Source of the DNA: Xylanibacter brevis ATCC 19188
GTDB lineage: Bacteria; Bacteroidota; Bacteroidia; Bacteroidales; Bacteroidaceae
Direction: 5' to 3'
Length of the DNA stretch: 64,000 nt
Assembly (NCBI RefSeq): GCF_000621725.1
Contig: NZ_JHXM01000010.1
Span: 62,001-126,000 of the forward strand
The notes under the pieces are model-generated. The model made no database searches and was not told the DNA's origin. It saw only the letters and a list, made by a program, of their open reading frames with translations. This document shows positions 47,940-56,345 of this stretch, piece after piece. The stretch's first letter is position 1; every line of letters begins with the position of its first letter. Both the position numbers and the translations under genes were made by a program.

Positions 47940-49436
47940 ATGAGGAAGACATTCGTCATTATTACTGTTTGGATGCTTGGTGCTGTGCTGGGCCTGCAGG
48001 CTCAGCGCAGCTACAAGCGAGGCTTTGGCGAGAATAATCTGGGCTATATTCAGGATCTGAGCGCCCTGGCACAAGGTTGCACGTGGTGGTATAACTGGGG
48101 CGGTGCCTCCAACAATACCCACGAGAACTACCTTGCTGCGGGCGGGCAGATGGAGTTCACCCCGATGGCATGGAACGGCAACTACAATGTTGACAACTTG
48201 CGTGCGTACTATCAGAGTCATCCGCAAGACAAGTTCCTGCTGGGCTTCAACGAGCCCAACTTCCGGGCGCAGGCCAACATGACACCGGCGCAGGCCGCCG
48301 AGAAGTGGGTCGCCCTGGAGCAGTTGGCCGAGGAGCTCGACCTGAAGCTGGTGGCACCTGCCCTGAACTATCCCGACGGTGCCATCAACGATGGCGTGAC
48401 CTATCAACCCAAAGCATGGATGGATGGCTTCATCAAGGCTTACAAGGAGCAAAACGACGGTCGTGAGCCTCGCATCGACTTCATGGCGCTTCACTGCTAC
48501 ATGGACAATCCGCAGGCGATGATCGGTTTTGTGGAGGATTTTGCCAAGACCTATGGAAAGAAAGTGTGGCTCACGGAGTTCTGCGCATGGGAAAACAAAA
48601 GCCTGACGGCTGAGACCCAGCAGCAGACCATGGTCCAGAAGCTGGTGCTGCTGGAGCGCAGCCAGTGGGTGGAACGCTATGCTTGGTTTAAAGCGCGCAA
48701 TGGCAACAGCTATCCTTACTATAACTTGGTGGAATATCCCAATGTTTCTAAGCAGATTCCTGCAGGCACGCTCACCAAACTGGGCTTTGCCTATGTTCAT
48801 ATGTCGGCATGCGACACGCTGAAGTTCTACAAGCCTGGCGACACCATCCCGGTCAACGCCTTTGTGGATGCATCCAACCTGAAAGACATCCAGTGGGGCC
48901 TTGATCCGCTGACGCGCGACAGCGTGGAGGTGGGCATGGGGGCCAGCGTGTCGTTGACCTATCAGATTGAAGTGCCCGAGGACGGACAGTATCAGTTGCT
49001 CCTTCGTGCCGCTCGTGCCGAGGGTAGTGCCACGTTGACACCGCGTCTCAATATCCTCGATGGCGACGGCCAGGTGCTGGTCAGCAAGTATGTGATGGAA
49101 CCGGGAGAGACGGCTCTGACCTACGTACCCTACGTCTTCGACCTCCAGTTGAAGGCCGGTCGTCAAACCATCACCCTGCAGAAAGACAATGCCCGCGCTT
49201 GCAACCTGTCGCTCATCCGACTGGAAAAGGCCTTCAGCGCTGACGACCCCGACCTGAAGCAGGCCACGGGCCTGCCCAGAGGTAGCCAGGTGTCGGCCAT
49301 TCAGGGCACCCGCCCTCAGGCGTCCGCCGGTATCCGCTATTACGACTTGAAAGGTCAGCAGGTGCGTGCACCCAGGAAAAGCGGACTGTATGTGGTCCGC
49401 ACAGAAACAGGAACCAAGAAAATTTTCACTAAATAG
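47940..49436 (+). CDS. GH128 endo-beta-1,3-glucanase with C-terminal module
   Basis: A 498-residue enzyme cutting beta-1,3-glucan chains. Signal peptide 1-20. The GH128 catalytic domain (about 25-265) has E105 in LGFNEPN (acid/base) and E213 in WLTEFCAWE (nucleophile), with the aromatic WWYNWGG segment near the N-terminus. A beta-sandwich module (about 325-430; EDGQYQLLLRAARAEG) resembles a CBM6/35-type binding domain. The tail IRYYDLKGQQVRAP...KKIFTK is of the sorting type. GH16 begins on the very next base after the stop. Confidence 0.86.
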   Translation: MRKTFVIITVWMLGAVLGLQAQRSYKRGFGENNLGYIQDLSALAQGCTWWYNWGGASNNTHENYLAAGGQMEFTPMAWNGNYNVDNLRAYYQSHPQDKFLLGFNEPNFRAQANMTPAQAAEKWVALEQLAEELDLKLVAPALNYPDGAINDGVTYQPKAWMDGFIKAYKEQNDGREPRIDFMALHCYMDNPQAMIGFVEDFAKTYGKKVWLTEFCAWENKSLTAETQQQTMVQKLVLLERSQWVERYAWFKARNGNSYPYYNLVEYPNVSKQIPAGTLTKLGFAYVHMSACDTLKFYKPGDTIPVNAFVDASNLKDIQWGLDPLTRDSVEVGMGASVSLTYQIEVPEDGQYQLLLRAARAEGSATLTPRLNILDGDGQVLVSKYVMEPGETALTYVPYVFDLQLKAGRQTITLQKDNARACNLSLIRLEKAFSADDPDLKQATGLPRGSQVSAIQGTRPQASAGIRYYDLKGQQVRAPRKSGLYVVRTETGTKKIFTK

Positions 49437-50504
49437 ATGAAACAACTTATTATGATGATGACGCTGGCAGCTGCTGTCACCGCAAGTGCACAGGCCGGCC
49501 AGGAGATGACAGACGATTACCAGTTGGTGTGGAGCGATGAGTTCAACGGCACCAGTCTCGACGAACGCGCATGGAACGTCGAGGTGAACGGCAATGGTGG
49601 CGGAAACCAGGAACTGCAGTACTACACGCGTGATAACGTCACCATCGAGACCGAGCCCACCAGCGGTGCCAGTTGTCTGACGCTGACGGCTGCTCGCAAG
49701 AACTACCGCGGCAAATCGTTTGTGTCGGGGCGCCTGAACACTCAAAACAAACTGTTCTTCACCTACGGCCGTGTGGAGGCACGCATCATGCTGCCGAAGA
49801 CAGCCAACGGTCTGTGGCCCGCATTCTGGATGTTGGGCAACGACTTTCAGCAGGTGGGATGGCCACGCTGCGGCGAGGTGGATATCCTGGAGATGGGCGA
49901 TGGCACCGGCATCAGTCAGCAGAAACAGGAATACCGCTTCAACGGTGCCTGCCATTGGGGCTACTACAATGGTCAGGGGCAGTATCCCAATTATGCCCGC
50001 AGTTCGAATGCCCCCTACAGTCTGCAAGATGGCGAGTTCCATTTGTTCACCGCCGTCTGGGACGAACATAAGATTCGCATGTATCTCGATCTGGACCGCA
50101 ACCCGGATGCCTCACCTTATTATGAGATAGGCGTGGAAAGCTTCGAGGACGACTGGGGCACGGGGCATTACTTCAACAAGGACTTCTTCATAGTCTTTGA
50201 CCTGGCGGTGGGTGGCCTCTATACAGGCATACTCGAGCCCAATAAGATCACGGCCTTGCCGAATAGCGGCGATGAAGCAAAGATGTATATAGACTATGTG
50301 CGGGTCTATCAGAAGAACGACAACTCGTCGTTTATCACCGTACCGGAAGGATACAGCACACGCATCTCGGAAGTAGCCCCAGGCTGCACTTCCGAGGTGT
50401 CTGCCGTTTTTGACCTGATGGGCCGCCAGCTCAGTCGCCTGCCCAAGCATCGCATCTGTCTGGTGCGCACCGACAAGGGCGTTGTCAAGGTGATGACCAA
50501 GTAG
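49437..50504 (+). CDS. GH16 endo-beta-1,3-glucanase (laminarinase type) with sorting tail
   Basis: A 355-residue endo-glucanase. Signal peptide about 1-21. GH16 domain with SDEFNG and the catalytic motif GEVDILEMG: E147 nucleophile, D149, and E152 acid/base. The extra residue between D and the second E is absent (ExDxxE), as in laminarinases. NGLWPAFWMLG precedes it. The ending AVFDLMGRQLSRLP...KVMTK is a sorting-type tail, unlike the second GH16 at 60414. It is coupled to GH128 by stop-start adjacency (TAGATG). Confidence 0.92.
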   Translation: MKQLIMMMTLAAAVTASAQAGQEMTDDYQLVWSDEFNGTSLDERAWNVEVNGNGGGNQELQYYTRDNVTIETEPTSGASCLTLTAARKNYRGKSFVSGRLNTQNKLFFTYGRVEARIMLPKTANGLWPAFWMLGNDFQQVGWPRCGEVDILEMGDGTGISQQKQEYRFNGACHWGYYNGQGQYPNYARSSNAPYSLQDGEFHLFTAVWDEHKIRMYLDLDRNPDASPYYEIGVESFEDDWGTGHYFNKDFFIVFDLAVGGLYTGILEPNKITALPNSGDEAKMYIDYVRVYQKNDNSSFITVPEGYSTRISEVAPGCTSEVSAVFDLMGRQLSRLPKHRICLVRTDKGVVKVMTK

Positions 50505-50572
50505 TAGGGGCAGATAAAAAATGCAATACCATAAAACCATTCTATATTTATTAATCACTAACAGTAAGAAGT

Positions 50573-53395
50573 ATGAAAAAGGTATTTTTACTCTTGTTTG
50601 CCGCAATGGCAACCTTGACCAGCTTCGCCGACAATCTGGCGTCGGGAAAAGCAACATTGGCCACTTCTGGAAATGCTGCTCTGGCAGCCGATGGCAATAC
50701 CAACACACGCTGGGAATCCGCACAGGAAGACCCTCAGCTGTGGCAGGTTGACCTGGGCGAAACTACGGCGTTCAACACCATCTCTATCCTGTGGGAAGGA
50801 GCCTATGCAAAGTCATTCACGATTGAGGCAGGAAACACGCTGGGCGATGATGGCTACCTGACCGGAGGTACTGCCCTGGTCAGCGTCGCAGACCAGTCGT
50901 TGAGCGGCTTCCCCTATATGCAGAACTTCTCTTTTGCGGAAACAACAGCTCGTTATATCTTGTTCAGAGGAACTGCCCGCGGCACCAACTATGGCTATAG
51001 CTTCTGGGAGTTCGGCGTGTATAACCTCGATAAGAGTCTTACGCTGTCAAGCCTGAACATCGCTGCGGCCAGCAATCAGACCACGGTAGGTAGCACCATT
51101 GCCATTTCGGCAGTAGGAAAAGACCAGTTGGGTGGCGCCATCGAAACGGGCACCCTGAGCTGGCAGAGCACGAATCCTACGGTGGGAACTGTCGAAAATG
51201 GTGTGTTCACCGCTCTTGCAGCCGGTACCACCACCATCACGGCTACTTCCGGACAGATCACCTCTAACCAGGTAGAGATCACCGTTGCAGCTGGCGAGAA
51301 AATAGACCTGATGAACAACTGGCAGTATCGCATCTATCCCTTGGGCAGTGCCACGGAGACAGCCTCGCTTGTAGGCGCCTTCGATGACAATGACGGCAGT
51401 CTTTGGGAGTTGCATAAGACAACCTCTGCCGATGAGGCTGCCCGTAGTTATGAGACGGGTTTCATAGCAGACCTGGGTGCCATCTACGATGTCAACACCA
51501 TCTCTATCCACTTCGAAGGAGCTTGTTCTGAAGCCTTCACCCTGTCGTTTGCCGGCAATGACGGCGTTTTTGGCGATGCCGTCTATAATGGTGGCGCCAC
51601 TGGTATCAGTAACCACACCGAGAAGTTCTCGGGCGAGAACGTGACTGGCGCACGCTATGTGAAGTTCCTGAGCACAAAGGCTTCCAGCGAGTGGGGAGTG
51701 AAAATCTACGACTTCTCTGTTGTTGGCGTGAAGACTGCCGACGTACAGTTCGCGAATCCTGAAATTACTGCCGGCGCTGTCAGCGAAACAGGCGAGGAGA
51801 GTGTGACTTTCAGTCTGACTGCCACCAATGCTAATTCTGCCTTTGTGATGTACGAGGTCGCTGCTAATGGTGTTGCAGCTCGCTACTTCAAGGGCGATAG
51901 TGGCAAGGCTTCCACCATCGTTGTGAATGGTCTGACCAGTGGTAGCACCTACAACTTTGCCATCTTTGCCATCAATGCCAATGGCGGTCGCTCTGCCATC
52001 AAGGAACTGTCTGCCACTACTGCAGGTAATGTCTTTGTGCTGACAGCTGCTCCCACACCTGCCGAGCGTCGTGCCAATGATGTGGTGTCTGTCTATAGCA
52101 ATGCCTATCAGCCTGCCACCACTTATACTTATGGCGGTTGGGGACAGAGCACCGTTGTAGAGCCTGTCACCGTCGACGAAGACGAGATGCTGAAGCTGAG
52201 CAACTTCAACTACCTGGGCTTTGAATACCAGACACAACTGGATCTCAGCGCCATGCAGTATCTGCACATCGATATCCTGCCCATGCAGGAAATGAATTTT
52301 GGTATGACGCCTATCCTCGTGGCAGGCACTCCCACCGAGAACTCACAGCTGGTGGGTACGCTCAAGGTGAAAGAGTGGAATAGCTTCGATATTCCTCTTG
52401 CAAACTACAATATGGACTTCTCGAACCTGAGCCATCAGCTGAAGATAGACAATGGCAATGGCGTAGTCTATGTGGATAACATCTACTTCTGGAAGGCACC
52501 CTCTACGGTAGAGGATACCGAGGCTCCCGTGATGACCAAAGTTGATGCTTCTAAGGTCAGAGACCATAAGGCTGTCCTGACTGTTTGTGCCACCGATAAT
52601 ATCGAAGGCACGCTGCTCTACAGCGTGAAGAATGGCGACGTTGAACTTGCTACCCGCAGTGGTAAGGCAGGCGAGGATCTGACCATCCAGCTCACCGGAC
52701 TGACTGGCGAGACTGAATACAACCTCTCTGTGACAGCCCAAGACGACAAAGATAATGTGTCTGACCCCATGATTGTGTCGTTTACCACGCAGAAAGACTT
52801 TGTCCTGACTGCAGCACCTGCTCCTCAGCACAGCACCGAGGCGTACGACATCTACTCAATCTATTCCGATGCCTATGAGGCCGGTGCACCTACAGCTCAC
52901 TTTGCCGACTGGGGTGGTGGTAGTCCTGTAGCCGTCCAGGTCAGCGACGACGATCAGGTGACCAAGGTCGATAACTTCAACTACGTGGGTCAGCAGTTCG
53001 AGGCCAATCCCGACCTCAGCGGTTTTGCCCTTCATGTTGACGTGCTTTCTACCGAGATGAGCACCATCGGCATCACACCCATCACGCTTGCCGGCGAGAA
53101 GAGCAAGACCTTCGAGATCACCGAAGGCCAGTGGACCAGTCTTGATATTGCCGCAACCGACTGGGAGTCGCCGATCAATCTGGTGAACACCTTCCAACTG
53201 AAGTTTGATGGTGGCGACAAGAGCACCACGTTGTATGTGGACAATATCTACTTCTACAAGAAGAAGGTGGCCGACCAGATCCGCGAGGTGGCAGTCAAGA
53301 AAGCCCCTGCGTACTACACACTTCAGGGTGTTCGCGTGGCGCAGCCAAAGGCCGGCATCTATGTAGTCAACGGCAAGAAAGTAGTGGTTAAGTGA
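50573..53395 (+). CDS. Multi-module secreted glycan-binding protein with duplicated module
   Basis: A 940-residue secreted protein with no recognised catalytic domain. Signal peptide 1-19. Modules in order: discoidin-like (about 20-145), bacterial Ig-like (150-240), a second discoidin-like (245-385), a fibronectin-III-like domain (390-480), a binding module (485-645), another Ig-like domain (650-740), a second copy of that module (742-908) and a sorting tail (914-940, YYTLQGVRVAQP). The duplicated module has SVYSNAY/SIYSDAY, SNFNYLG/DNFNYVG and VYVDNIYFWK/LYVDNIYFYK and is the type found on laminarinases. Likely holds beta-glucan at the cell surface. Confidence 0.75.
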   Translation: MKKVFLLLFAAMATLTSFADNLASGKATLATSGNAALAADGNTNTRWESAQEDPQLWQVDLGETTAFNTISILWEGAYAKSFTIEAGNTLGDDGYLTGGTALVSVADQSLSGFPYMQNFSFAETTARYILFRGTARGTNYGYSFWEFGVYNLDKSLTLSSLNIAAASNQTTVGSTIAISAVGKDQLGGAIETGTLSWQSTNPTVGTVENGVFTALAAGTTTITATSGQITSNQVEITVAAGEKIDLMNNWQYRIYPLGSATETASLVGAFDDNDGSLWELHKTTSADEAARSYETGFIADLGAIYDVNTISIHFEGACSEAFTLSFAGNDGVFGDAVYNGGATGISNHTEKFSGENVTGARYVKFLSTKASSEWGVKIYDFSVVGVKTADVQFANPEITAGAVSETGEESVTFSLTATNANSAFVMYEVAANGVAARYFKGDSGKASTIVVNGLTSGSTYNFAIFAINANGGRSAIKELSATTAGNVFVLTAAPTPAERRANDVVSVYSNAYQPATTYTYGGWGQSTVVEPVTVDEDEMLKLSNFNYLGFEYQTQLDLSAMQYLHIDILPMQEMNFGMTPILVAGTPTENSQLVGTLKVKEWNSFDIPLANYNMDFSNLSHQLKIDNGNGVVYVDNIYFWKAPSTVEDTEAPVMTKVDASKVRDHKAVLTVCATDNIEGTLLYSVKNGDVELATRSGKAGEDLTIQLTGLTGETEYNLSVTAQDDKDNVSDPMIVSFTTQKDFVLTAAPAPQHSTEAYDIYSIYSDAYEAGAPTAHFADWGGGSPVAVQVSDDDQVTKVDNFNYVGQQFEANPDLSGFALHVDVLSTEMSTIGITPITLAGEKSKTFEITEGQWTSLDIAATDWESPINLVNTFQLKFDGGDKSTTLYVDNIYFYKKKVADQIREVAVKKAPAYYTLQGVRVAQPKAGIYVVNGKKVVVK

Positions 53396-53408
53396 TATAA
53401 AAGCGGTG

Positions 53409-53461
53409 GTTTGAGACCGCAAGAGCGGCTGTGCTGCACTGCAAAAGTAAAGGTCTCAAAC
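53409..53461. promoter_or_regulatory. 10-bp inverted repeat after the 940-residue gene
   Basis: GTTTGAGACC (53409-53418) pairs with GGTCTCAAAC (53452-53461), enclosing a small hairpin CCGC-AAGA-GCGG. No T tract follows, so it is not a clear terminator. It may protect the mRNA 3' end. Confidence 0.5.
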
Positions 53462-53487
53462 TGAAAGAGTTAAGATGTTGTTGTCAA

Positions 53488-53588
53488 TCCAGGGGCTGGA
53501 CGATCGGTTTCTAGCCCCTGGATGACTCTTTTCTAGCCCCTGGCCAGACTCCATCCAGCCCCTGGAATGCAGTCGGCCAGGGGCTAGA
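53488..53588. repeat. Five 13-bp palindromes with 9-bp spacers (array B core)
   Basis: TCCAGGGGCTGGA (53488), TCTAGCCCCTGGA (53510), TCTAGCCCCTGGC (53532), TCCAGCCCCTGGA (53554), GCCAGGGGCTAGA (53576). Period exactly 22 bp. The half-sites match array A (TCYAG/CTRGA) but the core is GGG or CCC instead of AGT. Units 1 and 5 are inverted relative to 2-4, so units 1-2 and 4-5 can form long stems. Confidence 0.95.
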
Positions 53589-53597
53589 TCGACCCCA

Positions 53598-53707
53598 AAA
53601 CTAACGCTATTGCGAGTTCATTCGGCCACTATTGCATGATGATTCGGCCACTATTGCATGATGATTCGGCCACTCTTGCGAGATGATCCGGCTTGTATTG
53701 CGAAGAA
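53598..53707. repeat. CTATTGC units continuing array B in the same 22-bp register
   Basis: CTATTGC at 53607, 53629 and 53651, CTCTTGC at 53673, GTATTGC at 53695: all exactly 22 bp apart. Units at 53620 and 53642 are identical, that at 53664 differs at three bases. The first unit (ACGCTATTGC) lies 31 bp after the start of the fifth palindrome, the same distance as in array A. Confidence 0.93.
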
Positions 53708-53756
53708 AATGAGTTGAAATGGCGCTGTAATACCGATAAACAGGGCATGTAGAAGC

Positions 53757-53818
53757 GCAAAAGTGAGTTTTTTGCGTGGTATTTTTGATGGCAGGTTTGC
53801 ATAATTCCTCTACTTTTG
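53757..53818 (+). promoter_or_regulatory. Second PUL promoter with candidate operator
   Basis: AGTGAGTTTTTT (53762-53773) followed by GCGTGG, then TTTG (53784) and TACTTTTG (53811-53818). The AGTGAG word is 49 bp before the -7 box, as at susC. The TTTG to -7 spacing is 23 bp, so it should depend on an activator. Confidence 0.6.
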
Positions 53819-53878
53819 CAGCAGAAACCAGAACTAAAATTAATGAACCATTTCATATAGTTACTAATCATAAAAACA

Positions 53879-56047
53879 ATGAAACAAGTATTATTGCTAT
53901 TCGCAGTTTTCATGACAACTGCGCTGAGCACATCGGCTCAGACGAATGTGACTTCCGGAAGGACTGTGGTCCCTCTGGGTGGCTTGAAGACCTTTACCAA
54001 AAATGATGGTACTACTACTTACACGATTGACAATTCGCAATTACAGAAAATCACAGTCAACGGAAATACGTCGAACGTCTATCTCTTTCCGGAAGAAGGC
54101 GGCAGCTACAACACCGACGACAATAAGGCCTTGGGCATACAAGGTTTCTATATTGACTTAGGTGAGGCGAAGACCATTGGCAATATCAACACCACATGGG
54201 AGGGGGCTGCCGCAGGTGGTAAGGTCTATGTGACCAACACCCAACCGGCCGACGATGGTACGCTGAGCGGCGAAACAGAGATTGCCTCGTTCTCGAATGC
54301 TCAGGAGACGGTGAAGAACGCCACGGTGACGGTGGCTAATAGTGGACGCTACATCGTGTTTGTGCCCTCTACGGCGACCAACTACGGTTGGGGTGTGAAG
54401 ATCAGGACATTTGTGGCCTACGATACCTACACACCCGTGCTGACAACGATGACGGCCAGCATCAGTAATCCCGTCATCTTCTCGGGCAACAGTTCGCAGA
54501 TCACCTATACCGCCCTGGATCAGGTGGGCACGCCATGCACCATCACGCCGACTTACGAAAGTAGTGATGAGGCTGTGGCTACGGTCTCTGGCTCGGGTCT
54601 TGTCACGGGCGTATCCACCGGTGTGGCTACAATCACGGTTGGTTCGGGTGTTGCGGGCAAGTCGGCCACGGTCCAGGTGAGGGTCTATGACATGCCGACA
54701 ACGGCACCTGCCGCTCCCACAGGCGATGACGTGACCATTGTTTACGACGGCACTACAGGTGCATGGTCTGACCAAGGCTGGGGCTGGGGCAGTCAGCAGG
54801 AAAATGTGTCGATCGACGGCAAGACCTGTCGTAAGGGCAGTAAGCTGGGCGGCATGCAGATACCTAATCCGCTGAAGGACTATAGCGAGCGCGACAAACT
54901 GGTGGTTGACGTGTGGTCGGCAGAAGCCCACACACTGACCCTCTATTTCGAGGGCGAGGGCACATCGCGACTCTTCAACCTGAACGCCGGTTGGAACGAG
55001 CTGCAGGTGGCCACCTCAGAGATTGCTGCCCCCGAGAATGTGAACTATCTGACCTTCCGCTATCACGACTCGGTCAAGGACGGTCTGCTGATATTCTCTA
55101 ACATCTATTATGCGAAAGGTTCTGTCGTGAATCCCTGTTCGGTAGTCAATGGTGTGGTATCAGGCGACGTGACCACCGCCGACGAAACCATCATCAACGC
55201 TTCTACAGCGCCTGTTGTCGATATGCGAGGCGCCAATATCGTGGAAGCTGTCACGCTGTCGCCTGCCAATCCGAATGCCATCGTGTTGGTAGAAGGAACG
55301 GGGCGTGTGCCCAGTCAGTCGGTCGATGCCGACAATCTGGTGGTCTTTGATGGCTTGTACTATCGTTCGGCCACGGGCAAGGCGCTGACCTTCGTCGACA
55401 GCAATACCGATGCTATTGCCAGAACCATGACTATCGATGCTCAGGCCGAGGGCGTCACCATCAGTCGTACGCTTGCTGCCAACAAATGGGCCACATCCTA
55501 TCTGCCTTTCGCATCGACACAGAACGATGCCATCGATGTTTACACGTTTACGGCCATGGAAGGAGATGCGCCGGTGCTGACAAGGCGTGATGGTGCCAAT
55601 GCACACATCATCCCGGCAGCCACACCGGTCGTGATTCACAACACCACCGACGCACCGGTAGATATCGTGGCAACAGGCAAGGTTGACTTCTATCTGGGTG
55701 CTACACCCTCAAGCGTGGAACAGGCTACTGTGGTTTTCAAGGGCAACTATGCCCCCTTCGTGACTGATGGAACGCAGTATGGCGTCTATGGCGACGTGGG
55801 CGCAGCCCTTCAGTTGAACAAACTCAACGGTGCCACGGTTGGATGCTTCCGCAGTTATTTCACAGGTCTGTCGGGTTCGTACGCTTCTCGCGAGATTATT
55901 CTCGTCGACGGCTCGACCACCCGCGTCGCAACCGTCACAGCCGACCATGTGGAGCTGGTTCCCGTGTACAACCTCCAGGGTCAGCGCATACAGCGACCTG
56001 TCAAGGGACTCTATATCGTGAATGGTAAGAAAGTAATGATGAAATAA
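53879..56047 (+). CDS. Secreted multi-domain protein with Ig-like and binding-type modules
   Basis: A 722-residue secreted protein. Signal peptide 1-20. Regions: a discoidin-like part (about 25-180; GFYIDLGEAKTIGNINTTWEG), an Ig-like domain (185-270; SSDEAVATVSGSGLVTGVSTG), a carbohydrate-binding-like sandwich (about 280-425; LGGMQIPNPLKDYSERDK, LLIFSNIYYAKG), and a beta-rich C-terminal half (430-690) of unknown type. It ends with a sorting tail (VYNLQGQRIQRPVKGL). It is the first gene behind the second PUL promoter. No catalytic residues are recognised. Likely beta-glucan binding or a scaffold. Confidence 0.65.
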   Translation: MKQVLLLFAVFMTTALSTSAQTNVTSGRTVVPLGGLKTFTKNDGTTTYTIDNSQLQKITVNGNTSNVYLFPEEGGSYNTDDNKALGIQGFYIDLGEAKTIGNINTTWEGAAAGGKVYVTNTQPADDGTLSGETEIASFSNAQETVKNATVTVANSGRYIVFVPSTATNYGWGVKIRTFVAYDTYTPVLTTMTASISNPVIFSGNSSQITYTALDQVGTPCTITPTYESSDEAVATVSGSGLVTGVSTGVATITVGSGVAGKSATVQVRVYDMPTTAPAAPTGDDVTIVYDGTTGAWSDQGWGWGSQQENVSIDGKTCRKGSKLGGMQIPNPLKDYSERDKLVVDVWSAEAHTLTLYFEGEGTSRLFNLNAGWNELQVATSEIAAPENVNYLTFRYHDSVKDGLLIFSNIYYAKGSVVNPCSVVNGVVSGDVTTADETIINASTAPVVDMRGANIVEAVTLSPANPNAIVLVEGTGRVPSQSVDADNLVVFDGLYYRSATGKALTFVDSNTDAIARTMTIDAQAEGVTISRTLAANKWATSYLPFASTQNDAIDVYTFTAMEGDAPVLTRRDGANAHIIPAATPVVIHNTTDAPVDIVATGKVDFYLGATPSSVEQATVVFKGNYAPFVTDGTQYGVYGDVGAALQLNKLNGATVGCFRSYFTGLSGSYASREIILVDGSTTRVATVTADHVELVPVYNLQGQRIQRPVKGLYIVNGKKVMMK

Positions 56048-56064
56048 GAAGGAAGAATAGTGAT

Positions 56065-56241
56065 ATGAAACAGAATTATATCAAACCATGGACAGAGATT
56101 GTGACCATCGCCACAACCCAAATGATGGCTGTCAGTAACCCGAACGAGAGGAAGGCCGTTGTGAGCGAGGAAGAAGTCACGACGGGCTATGTAGATAGTC
56201 GCTCTTACGATATTTGGACAGACGAAGAAGACGAATATTGA
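56065..56241 (+). CDS. Small peptide gene, 58 residues
   Basis: Encodes MKQNYIKPWTEIVTIATTQ, then MMAVSNPNERKAVV and an acidic end (IWTDEEDEY). No signal peptide or membrane segment. Small Bacteroidota proteins of this type (MKK/Q-Y-I-x-P, E-I/V-V, then MMA-S) are, from memory, common near exported-protein genes; function unknown to me. It starts 17 bp after the 722-residue gene and ends before a strong terminator, so it is cotranscribed. A precursor peptide or a secretion-linked factor are possible. Confidence 0.7.
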   Translation: MKQNYIKPWTEIVTIATTQMMAVSNPNERKAVVSEEEVTTGYVDSRSYDIWTDEEDEY

Positions 56242-56282
56242 TATCTAGTTAATAATAGTAGTTATTAGTTTTTAGTATTGAC

Positions 56283-56320
56283 AGGAGTCAGACTCCGTGA
56301 CGGACACTGACTCCTTTTTT
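56283..56320 (+). terminator. Terminator after the small peptide gene
   Basis: AGGAGTCAG (56283-56291) pairs with CTGACTCCT (56307-56315), followed by a T run. It separates the first and second half of the PUL; no strong promoter is seen in the 25 bp before the GH81 start, so partial readthrough is likely. Confidence 0.85.
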
Positions 56321-56345
56321 AAAAAAACAAAGTGAATAAGTAGAA

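Noticed and set aside
47484..50069. 861-codon minus-strand open frame opposite the GH128/GH16 genes
   Set aside because: It lies antisense to genes with clear catalytic motifs and has no recognisable domain; a codon-bias shadow.
53409..53461. Rho-independent terminator after the 940-residue gene
   Set aside because: The stem is good but the loop is long and no T tract follows.
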